DNA from: Paracoccaceae bacterium
GTDB lineage: Bacteria > Pseudomonadota > Alphaproteobacteria > Rhodobacterales > Rhodobacteraceae
Reading direction: 5' to 3'
DNA length: 37,491 nt
Assembly: GCA_029938175.1 (NCBI GenBank)
Contig: JAPYON010000012.1
Coordinates: 1 to 37,491 of the forward strand
Shown: positions 7,045 through 14,284 of the stretch, piece after piece
Position numbering within the stretch: position 1 is the first letter of the stretch
Layout of the letters: each line of letters opens with the position of its first letter
Notes under the pieces: model-generated
Database searches by the model: none
What the model was told of the DNA's origin: nothing
What the model saw: the letters and a program-made list of their open reading frames with translations, nothing else
Position numbers and translations under genes: made by a program

Positions 7045-7756
7045 CCGATTATAATTATGACAAGTTTTCTGCATTGCATTATGCGCTCGATAATTTCGGT
7101 GGACCTCAACCGGGGCAAAAAACACCCGACTTCGCGGAGCAAACAACTGATGGATCTTTGCACAACCAGTTGGATTTCGAAGGCGAATTTCTAGTGCTCG
7201 AAATTGGCAGCATCACCTGCCCGTTGTTCCAAAGCCGGCGCGGGGTGATGAAGGCGTTATCGGAAACTTACCTGAACGCAAGTTTCGCGATCCTCTACGT
7301 GCGCGAGGCTCATCCTGGTGACAGCCGCCCGCAACATAAAATACGGCGGGCAAGCTGGCCAACGCCCGCGCGCTGCAATCCGGGGATAACGAGGGCCGCC
7401 ATATCCTGATCGACCAATTTGATAGCACGGCGCACAAGGCCTATGGCAGTTTCCCCAATGCCGTTTTCATAATTAATCAAAACGGCTGCATTCTGTATTA
7501 TTCCGACTGGAACAACCCAACCGCTACAGGCAAGGCGCTGAAAGCATTAAAAAGCGGTAAACCAGCATCGGGTATGGGAATTTTTCTGCCCGTAAAGCCT
7601 CCCATCACCCTGAAAACGTTGCGAGAAGCAAGAAAAGGTGCTGGGTTTGATTTTGCACGTAGTTTACCCGCTTTGGTATGTAAAAAACTGGTGAAGAGAA
7701 ATTTAAGAGTGTTAACGGCGCGGGCCCCTGCGATCGCGCCAGATGCCAAATGTTAA
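7041..7756 (+). pseudogene. Iodothyronine deiodinase-like redoxin, frameshifted
   Basis: The first frame encodes a thioredoxin-fold start with LVLEIGSITCPLFQSRRGVM at residues 49-68, then ILYVREAHPGDSRPQHK. The GSxTCPxF motif corresponds to the deiodinase motif, with cysteine in place of selenocysteine. Around 7345 the homology switches to another frame (KLANARALQSGDNEGRHILI, then FDSTAHKAYGSFPNAVFIIN and GCILYYSDWNNPTATGKAL) that runs to TAA at 7754-7756. The switch is explained by loss of one base, most simply in the AAAA run near 7340. Restored, the protein would be about 238 residues. It overlaps the MarR stop by four bases and was probably its target. A sequencing error cannot be excluded. 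Confidence 0.75.
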
Positions 7757-7806
7757 TGCGGGCTTCTGACTTGACAGTTTGATGTGCAACGGCCAAGCCT
7801 TGCCAC

Positions 7807-9255
7807 ATGATTGATCTACGACCAGTTGGATATATCGTCGGCCTTTTAGTGGCGGTGTTGGGGGGAACCATGTTGGTGCCCTTTGCCGTTGATTTCTTTT
7901 ACGGAAATCCCGACACGGGCAACTTTGCTCTGTCTGCCATGATAACAATCGTTGCAGGCAGCCTAATGGCGCTGGCAACGGCAAATGCGTCTTTGCGGAC
8001 GTTAAATATTCAGCAAACATTCCTGTTAACAACGCTAAGCTGGTTGGTATTGCCCGTCTTTGGCGCGCTGCCGTTCTGGTTGGGCGAACCCGGTGCCAGC
8101 TATACGGATGCTTTTTTCGAGGCGATGTCCGGCCTGACCACCACCGGTTCTACGGTTTTCACGCAACTTGAAACCTTACCCGAAGGAACATTGCTGTGGC
8201 GCGGATTGATGCAATGGTTCGGCGGGGTGGGTATCATCGTTGTGGCCATGGCCTTCATGCCGACCTTGAAAGTTGGCGGCATGCAGATTTTCCGATCCGA
8301 GGGCTTTGATACTATCGGTAAAGTCCTGCCGCGCGCTGCCGAGATAGCCACCTCTATCTCGATTATTTACCTTATGATAACCGCTGCCTGCGCGGTGTCC
8401 TATGCAGCTGTAGGCATGGATTTCTTCGACGCTATTGTGCATTCGTTAACCACTGTTGCGACGGGCGGTTTCGCGAATTACGACGACTCTTTCGCCGGAT
8501 TCAGCGATGCAACGGAATACGTGGCCACAGTGTTCATGGTCTTGGCCAGCTTGCCGTTCATCCGGTATGTGCAAATGCTTAACGGCAGCGGCAAACCACT
8601 GTTTAAGGATTCACAAGTCTGGGCATTCTTTGGTTTTTGGGCCTTTCTGGTCCTTAGCATGGCTGCCTATAGGTATTTCAACGCGCCGATCGCGGCCGAG
8701 CAAACGTTCCGGCAATCGCTGTTCAATGTCACCTCGATCCTTACGGGCACAGGTTATGCCAGCACCGATTACAACCTGTGGGGCGGCTTTCCGGTGACGA
8801 TGTTTTTCTTAATGGGGCTAGTCGGAGGCTGCGCTGGGTCAACCTGTTGTTCTATCAAAATATTCCGGTTTCAGTTGCTCGTTGCGGCGGTGCGTAGCCA
8901 GATACAGAAAATCCATACCCCAAGCGGTGTCTTCACCCCGCGTTATCAGGGGCGGCGTGTGGGCGAAGACGTCATGAGCTCGGTCACCGCGTTTTTCGTT
9001 GCTTTCATGCTATCGCTGGCGCTATTGGCGATCGCCCTTGGATTGTTGGGTCTGGATGCGATGACAGCCATATCCGGTGCGGCCACTGCGTTGGCAAACA
9101 TCGGCCCTGGTTTGGGCGACCAGATCGGGCCATCGGGTAATTTCGAAAGCTTGCCTGACGCCGCCAAATGGGTTCTTAGCGCTGCAATGTTGATTGGGCG
9201 CTTAGAGCTGCTGGCCGTTTACGTTCTGTTTACCACCGCGTTCTGGAGAAGCTGA
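7807..9255 (+). CDS. trkH: TrkH family potassium uptake protein
   Basis: TrkH is the membrane channel subunit of Trk potassium uptake, which works with the cytoplasmic NAD/ATP-binding TrkA. The 482-residue protein is strongly hydrophobic and shows all four pore loops: LTTTGST (about 110-116), TVATGGF (216-222), LTGTGY (312-317) and ALANIGPG (428-435). Their central glycines form the selectivity filter. The MGLVGGCAGSTCCSIKIFR segment after the third pore is also typical. No trkA is nearby, as is common. The decarboxylase gene starts one base after its stop, so the two are co-transcribed. Confidence 0.94.
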   Translation: MIDLRPVGYIVGLLVAVLGGTMLVPFAVDFFYGNPDTGNFALSAMITIVAGSLMALATANASLRTLNIQQTFLLTTLSWLVLPVFGALPFWLGEPGASYTDAFFEAMSGLTTTGSTVFTQLETLPEGTLLWRGLMQWFGGVGIIVVAMAFMPTLKVGGMQIFRSEGFDTIGKVLPRAAEIATSISIIYLMITAACAVSYAAVGMDFFDAIVHSLTTVATGGFANYDDSFAGFSDATEYVATVFMVLASLPFIRYVQMLNGSGKPLFKDSQVWAFFGFWAFLVLSMAAYRYFNAPIAAEQTFRQSLFNVTSILTGTGYASTDYNLWGGFPVTMFFLMGLVGGCAGSTCCSIKIFRFQLLVAAVRSQIQKIHTPSGVFTPRYQGRRVGEDVMSSVTAFFVAFMLSLALLAIALGLLGLDAMTAISGAATALANIGPGLGDQIGPSGNFESLPDAAKWVLSAAMLIGRLELLAVYVLFTTAFWRS

Positions 9256-9256
9256 T

Positions 9257-10675
9257 ATGACTGGAGATTCCCTTGATCCCGAAGACTGGGATAGTTTTCG
9301 CGCGACCGCCCATGACATGCTGGAGGCTGCACTGGACAAGATGCAATCTGCCACCGAGGGTCGAGTTTGGACCCCGCTGCCCGATGGTATTAAGCAATCG
9401 TTAACGTCAGATTTGCCGCGCGAGGGCATAGGTATTGAACGGACACAACAGGCTGTTCAAGCCCTGATGCCATATGGCGTTGGCAACACGCATCCGCGTT
9501 TCTTTGGCTGGGTGCATGGTGCGGGCAGCCCGAATGGTTTGGTGGCAGACATTGCCGCTGCGGCGATGAATGCCAATCTTGGCGGGCGGGATCACGGGGC
9601 GATTTATGTTGAACGGCAGGTTGTCCAGTGGGTGCGGTCGTTGTTCGAATTTCCCGATACAGCCAGCGGTTTAGTAGTCTCGGGAACCTCGATGGCGACG
9701 GTGGTGGCGTTGAAGGTTGCGCGCGATGTAAAACTGGCATTTGCAAATCAACGCGTCGGGTCAAGCGGTGTGGAACTGGTCGGTTATACCTCGGTGCAGA
9801 CGCATAATTGTGTGGCGCGAGCCTTCGATTTGTTGGGCTTGGGCACGGATGCGCTGCGTCTGATCGCGGTGGACGAAAACTTCGAAATGGACGTCGCGGC
9901 GTTAAAATCCGCAATTGCAGCGGATAAAGTCGCAGGAAAAGTCCCGTTCTGCATTGTCGGGACGGCTGGAAGCGTGAATGTCGGGGCGATTGATGATCTG
10001 GATGCCATCGCCGACATCGCGGCAGCCGAGGATATCTGGTTCCACGTTGACGGTGCGTTCGGGGCCAGTTGCATGTTGTCTGAAGAATTGCGCCCACGTC
10101 TTATCGGGATCACACGCGCGGATTCATTGGCGTTTGATTTTCATAAGTGGTGGCACGTAAATTACGCGGTCGGCTTTGTGCTGATCCGACATGATGCGGA
10201 TCATTTGCGTAGTTTTACCATGCAGGCGGAATACCTAGCCGGGCAAAAACGCGGGCTGGCGGCTGGTGGGCCGTGGCCAACCGACTATGGACCGGAATTA
10301 TCGCGTGGGTTTCGGGCGCTGAAAGTCTGGACGCAGTTGATGGAACATGGCGCCGATAAGCTGGGAGCATCAATCAAGCAGAACTGTGAATTGGCGCAAT
10401 ATCTGGCGGAGATGGTCAAGGCCGAGCGGCAGTTGATATTATGCGCGCCCGTATCACTGAACATCGTGTGTTTCGCCTATGACGCGACGCGGGTTGGTAT
10501 TAACGATGAAATCGTGATGGAGCTGCAAACACGCGGGATTGCTGCACCCTCGACGACGACGATCAAAGGCCAGACGGTAATCCGGCTTTGTATCGCCAAT
10601 CACCGCACGACGCGGGCCGATATTGATTTGACGTTGACGGAAATTCTACGAATTGGATGTGAACTGTCCAATTGA
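9257..10675 (+). CDS. Pyridoxal-dependent group II decarboxylase (aromatic amino acid/glutamate decarboxylase-like)
   Basis: The 472-residue protein is a fold-type I PLP enzyme of the group II decarboxylase family. The PLP lysine is K297 in FDFHKWWHVNYAVGF and the PLP-ring aspartate is D265 in WFHVDGAFGA. The HPRFFGWVHGAGSPNG and VVSGTSMATVVALKVARD segments are family features. The usual DPHKW is FDFHKWW here, which places it in a divergent subgroup, so the substrate cannot be named. The start lies one base after the trkH stop. Coupling of a decarboxylase, which consumes a proton, to potassium uptake would fit pH or osmotic homeostasis, but that is inference from position only. Confidence 0.87.
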   Translation: MTGDSLDPEDWDSFRATAHDMLEAALDKMQSATEGRVWTPLPDGIKQSLTSDLPREGIGIERTQQAVQALMPYGVGNTHPRFFGWVHGAGSPNGLVADIAAAAMNANLGGRDHGAIYVERQVVQWVRSLFEFPDTASGLVVSGTSMATVVALKVARDVKLAFANQRVGSSGVELVGYTSVQTHNCVARAFDLLGLGTDALRLIAVDENFEMDVAALKSAIAADKVAGKVPFCIVGTAGSVNVGAIDDLDAIADIAAAEDIWFHVDGAFGASCMLSEELRPRLIGITRADSLAFDFHKWWHVNYAVGFVLIRHDADHLRSFTMQAEYLAGQKRGLAAGGPWPTDYGPELSRGFRALKVWTQLMEHGADKLGASIKQNCELAQYLAEMVKAERQLILCAPVSLNIVCFAYDATRVGINDEIVMELQTRGIAAPSTTTIKGQTVIRLCIANHRTTRADIDLTLTEILRIGCELSN

Positions 10676-10736
10676 CCCTTAGGTCCACATTCCGTATTGA
10701 GACATCAATCGTTTAGCCAAAGCACCCGAGGCCGTT

Positions 10737-11663
10737 ATGAACACCGAATTCGCAGGTAAGCCCAGTTCCTTTCAAGAGATCATTCTGCGCCTACAGTCTT
10801 ATTGGGCGGCGCACGGCTGCGCGATTTTGCAACCTTATGACATGGAAGTCGGGGCGGGAACGTTCCATCCGGCGACCACGTTGCGGTCACTTGGACCAAA
10901 ACCATGGGCGGCGGCTTATGTGCAGCCCTCAAGGCGACCAACGGATGGGCGGTACGGCGAGAACCCGAACCGTCTTCAGCATTATTATCAATATCAGGTC
11001 ATCATAAAACCCAGCCCACCTGATTTGCAGGAGCTGTATCTTGGCAGTCTGCAAGCTATCGGCATCGATATGGAGATGCACGACATCCGTTTCGTCGAAG
11101 ACGACTGGGAATCCCCGACGCTGGGCGCTTGGGGTCTTGGCTGGGAAGTTTGGTGCGACGGCATGGAAGTCAGCCAGTTCACTTATTTACAGCAGGTCGG
11201 CGGGCAGGATTGCAATCCGGTATCCGGCGAGTTGACGTATGGGTTGGAGCGTCTGGCGATGTATGTTCTGGGTGTCGATCATGTTATGGACATGCCGTTC
11301 AATGACCCGCAATCGCCAACCGCAATGACCTACGGCGATATCTTTTTGCAAACCGAGCAGGAATATTCTCGCTGGAACTTTGATGTGGTGGACACTGATA
11401 CTCTACTGAAGCATTTCGAGGATGCCGAGGCCGAATGTGGCCGTATTCTTGACGCGCCAGCCACTGACCCCAAAACGGGCCGTGAAATTGTTATGGTGCA
11501 TCCGGCCTATGATCAGGCCATCAAGGCCAGCCATGTGTTCAACCTTCTGGACGCTCGTGGTGTGATTTCGGTGACCGAGCGTCAAGCCTATATTGGACGC
11601 GTGCGCGCGTTAACTAAAGCATGTGCGGATGCATTCGTTCTGACCGAGGCGGGTGGCGCATGA
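10737..11663 (+). CDS. glyQ: Glycine--tRNA ligase alpha subunit
   Basis: GlyQ is the catalytic subunit of the bacterial alpha2beta2 glycyl-tRNA synthetase. The 308-residue product begins [20 protein letters not shown] and contains the conserved [51 protein letters not shown] and [22 protein letters not shown] blocks. It is the first gene of the glyQ-DUF6446-glyS cluster, and its stop overlaps the next start (ATGA at 11660). Confidence 0.97.
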   Translation: MNTEFAGKPSSFQEIILRLQSYWAAHGCAILQPYDMEVGAGTFHPATTLRSLGPKPWAAAYVQPSRRPTDGRYGENPNRLQHYYQYQVIIKPSPPDLQELYLGSLQAIGIDMEMHDIRFVEDDWESPTLGAWGLGWEVWCDGMEVSQFTYLQQVGGQDCNPVSGELTYGLERLAMYVLGVDHVMDMPFNDPQSPTAMTYGDIFLQTEQEYSRWNFDVVDTDTLLKHFEDAEAECGRILDAPATDPKTGREIVMVHPAYDQAIKASHVFNLLDARGVISVTERQAYIGRVRALTKACADAFVLTEAGGA

Positions 11664-12100
11664 ACGGCAAGATTTTAATAAGCGGGTTCGCAGCTTTTGT
11701 CGCGATTTTTGCTGCGGGCCTCTACTACGCCCTTGTTTACGCGTATTATGAAAAGGTTAACGATGTTCCGGAGATCATGGTGCAGGACCGCACCATCGCT
11801 GTTACGAATTACGAGGGCATTGACGCAACAAGTTCCGGCTTGAAACTGCGTGGGTGCTTCGGTGTGACCCCAGCGGATTTCGAGGGCTTGGCCCAAGGCC
11901 TCAACGCGATCCCGCTTTCCGCACCCAAGTGGTTTGAGTGCTTTGATGTCAAGGCGATTCAGACTGACCTCGATGCGGGGCGGGCGGTTGCTTATCTGGC
12001 GGCTGAAAACGAAAAAGACGGGATTGACCGTGTGATCGCGGTTTATCCTGACGGGCGCGCGTATCAGTGGCGTCAATTGAACGAAAAGTATCAGGAATAA
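11660..12100 (+). CDS. DUF6446 family small membrane-anchored protein
   Basis: The 146-residue protein has a short N-terminal hydrophobic segment (about residues 5-27, [21 protein letters not shown] in part) that should anchor it in the inner membrane. A soluble domain with two cysteines ([12 protein letters not shown] and [10 protein letters not shown]) follows, facing the periplasm by charge. It matches the DUF6446 proteins that occur between glyQ and glyS in Rhodobacteraceae. I chose the ATG at 11660, which overlaps the glyQ stop by four bases. glyS starts two bases after its stop, so it is embedded in the synthetase operon. Its function is unknown. A periplasmic protein between two cytoplasmic synthetase subunits is an unusual arrangement. 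Confidence 0.8.
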   Translation: MNGKILISGFAAFVAIFAAGLYYALVYAYYEKVNDVPEIMVQDRTIAVTNYEGIDATSSGLKLRGCFGVTPADFEGLAQGLNAIPLSAPKWFECFDVKAIQTDLDAGRAVAYLAAENEKDGIDRVIAVYPDGRAYQWRQLNEKYQE

Positions 12101-12102
12101 TT

Positions 12103-14217
12103 ATGGCCGATCTTCTGCTTGAAATCTTCTCCGAGGAAATCCCTGCACGGATGCAAAAACGAGCTGCGGAGGATCTGAAAAAGTTTATCACCGACGGAAT
12201 CGTCGAGGCGGGGATTACGTATGAATCTACGGCAGCTTTCGTTACGCCACGTCGATTGTGCCTAAGTGTGGTTGGTGTGCTGGAGGAATCCCCGACATTG
12301 CATGAAGAGCGCAAAGGGCCACGTGTGGATGCGCCTGAAAAGGCAATCGAGGGGTTTTTGCGCGGCGTTGGTCTGACGCTGGATGATTTGAGCATTCAGG
12401 ACAGCAAAAAAGGCCAGTTCTATGTCGCCGTCATCGAGAAACCCGGACGTCTGGCTAGCGATGTTGTTGCCGAGGTAGTCGAAGCGACTATTCGTAAGTT
12501 CCTATGGCCCAAATCCATGCGTTGGGGCAACGGTACGCTGCGGTGGGTGCGGCCGATTCATTCGATTTTGAGTATTTTAAGCAAAGAAGAAGGCGCGGAT
12601 ATTGTGCCGTTGAATATCGACGGGATTGTCTCGGGGAATACCACAGAGGGGCATCGGTTTATGGGATCGGGGCGATTTGCTGTGACCTCGTTTGTGGATT
12701 ATGAGGCTAAGTTGAAGGCGGCGGGCGTGATTTTGCAGGCGTCGGAACGTGCAGAAACGATTTGGTCGGATGCGACCAGTCTGGCTTTTGCACAAGGTCT
12801 GGAAGTGGTCGAGGATGCGGTCCTGTTGGCCGAAGTTTCTGGCCTTGTGGAATGGCCAGTAGTGTTGCTTGGTGATATTGCCGAGGACTTCTTGGATCTT
12901 CCGCCGGAGGTGTTGCAAACGTCGATGCGCGAGCACCAGAAGTTTTTCAGTGTGCGTAATACGAAAACGGGACGGATCGAGAAGTTTATTACTGTGGCCA
13001 ACCGCGAGACGGTGGATGGTGGTGCGACTATTTTGGCGGGCAACCAAAAGGTACTGTTTGCGCGACTTTCGGATGCGAAGTTCTTTTGGGAAAACGACCT
13101 GAGAGTGTCGCTTGAGTATATGGCCGCCAAGCTGTCGAATGTAACGTTCCACAACAAGCTGGGCACGCAAGCAGAGCGGATTGAGCGGATTGCGGCGCTT
13201 GCCCGCGAGATTGCGCCGATTGTTGGCGCGGATGCGGATTTGGCAGAGGCTGCGGCGAAAATTGCCAAGGCGGATTTGTCGTCTGAAATGGTTTACGAGT
13301 TCCCCGAGCTGCAAGGCTTGATGGGGCGGTATTATGCGCAGGCTGCGGGATTGCCGCAGGAAGTCGCGAACGCTTGTCAGGCGCATTACTCGCCGCTTGG
13401 GCCGTCTGATGATGTGCCGAGCGAGCCGGTTTCGGTGGCGGTGGCATTGGCGGATAAGTTGGATACGCTGACGGGTTTCTGGGCGATTGACGAGAAGCCT
13501 ACAGGGTCTAAGGATCCGTTTGCGCTGCGACGGGCTGCGCTTGGGGTTATTCGGTTGGTGCTGGAGAACGATTTGCGTGTTGGATTGATTGACATTGTAG
13601 AGTCGCAGTTTCATTTTTTTCGAAAAGATATTCCCGGAAGCGTTGGATATGTAAGCCGAGGTTGGCGTGGGAAAAAACTATCGGATAACACTATCAAACT
13701 AATGGCCTTCTTCCATGACCGTCTAAAAGTCCACCTGAAATCCGAAGGCGTCACCCACGATGTTATCGACGCTTGTCTTGCGATGTCGAATAACGACGAC
13801 CTGACCTTGCTGGTTAACCGCGCCAATGCGTTGCAAGAATTTGTGAAGTCAGACGACGGTGTGAACCTTTTGCAAGGCTATAAACGCGCCAACAATATTT
13901 TGGCGGCGGAAGAGAAAAGGGATGGGGTTTCTTATGAGGGCGATCCCGAGGTGAAATTCGCCGAAGAGGCCGAGGAGAAATTCTTGTTTGCGGCCCTCGA
14001 TTCCGCCGAGCCTGCGATTGCCGCCGCGCTAGAGGTCAAGGATTTCTCTGCGGCGATGGCAGCTATGGCAGCGTTGCGGGCGCCTATTGATGCGTTTTTT
14101 GACAGCACTCAGGTGAATTCCGACAACCAGATTGTGCGCCGTAACCGCCTGTGTTTATTGAACCGCATTCGCATTGTCATGCATCGGGTAGCGATTTTCA
14201 GCGCGCTGAACGGCTAA
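12103..14217 (+). CDS. glyS: Glycine--tRNA ligase beta subunit
   Basis: GlyS is the tRNA-binding subunit of glycyl-tRNA synthetase. The 704-residue product has the family N-terminus LLLEIFSEEIPARMQ, the TPRRL motif, KSMRWGNGTLRWVRPIHSI, the degenerate HD-type region, and QVNSDNQIVRRNRLCLLNRI near the C-terminus. An in-frame ATG twelve codons upstream exists inside the previous gene. The ATG at 12103, two bases after the DUF6446 stop, gives the correct N-terminus. A 345-codon open frame on the opposite strand is a shadow of its codon use. Confidence 0.97.
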   Translation: MADLLLEIFSEEIPARMQKRAAEDLKKFITDGIVEAGITYESTAAFVTPRRLCLSVVGVLEESPTLHEERKGPRVDAPEKAIEGFLRGVGLTLDDLSIQDSKKGQFYVAVIEKPGRLASDVVAEVVEATIRKFLWPKSMRWGNGTLRWVRPIHSILSILSKEEGADIVPLNIDGIVSGNTTEGHRFMGSGRFAVTSFVDYEAKLKAAGVILQASERAETIWSDATSLAFAQGLEVVEDAVLLAEVSGLVEWPVVLLGDIAEDFLDLPPEVLQTSMREHQKFFSVRNTKTGRIEKFITVANRETVDGGATILAGNQKVLFARLSDAKFFWENDLRVSLEYMAAKLSNVTFHNKLGTQAERIERIAALAREIAPIVGADADLAEAAAKIAKADLSSEMVYEFPELQGLMGRYYAQAAGLPQEVANACQAHYSPLGPSDDVPSEPVSVAVALADKLDTLTGFWAIDEKPTGSKDPFALRRAALGVIRLVLENDLRVGLIDIVESQFHFFRKDIPGSVGYVSRGWRGKKLSDNTIKLMAFFHDRLKVHLKSEGVTHDVIDACLAMSNNDDLTLLVNRANALQEFVKSDDGVNLLQGYKRANNILAAEEKRDGVSYEGDPEVKFAEEAEEKFLFAALDSAEPAIAAALEVKDFSAAMAAMAALRAPIDAFFDSTQVNSDNQIVRRNRLCLLNRIRIVMHRVAIFSALNG

Positions 14218-14284
14218 CGCGGCAATTCTATTGCCAAACGAAAACGCATAGCTATGCTGCACTGCAAGATATGCAGGAGCAGTC

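Noticed and set aside
7041-7756. Selenocysteine (TGA) in the deiodinase-like gene
   Set aside because: The active-site codon is TGC (cysteine) and the interruption is a frameshift, not a TGA recoding site.
9390-10097. 235-codon open frame antisense to the decarboxylase
   Set aside because: Pro/Arg/Ser-rich low-complexity translation typical of an antisense shadow; the sense gene has clear catalytic motifs.
12577-13614. 345-codon open frame antisense to glyS
   Set aside because: It follows the codon pattern of glyS on the other strand, is Arg/His/Gln-rich, has no recognisable domain and no ribosome site.
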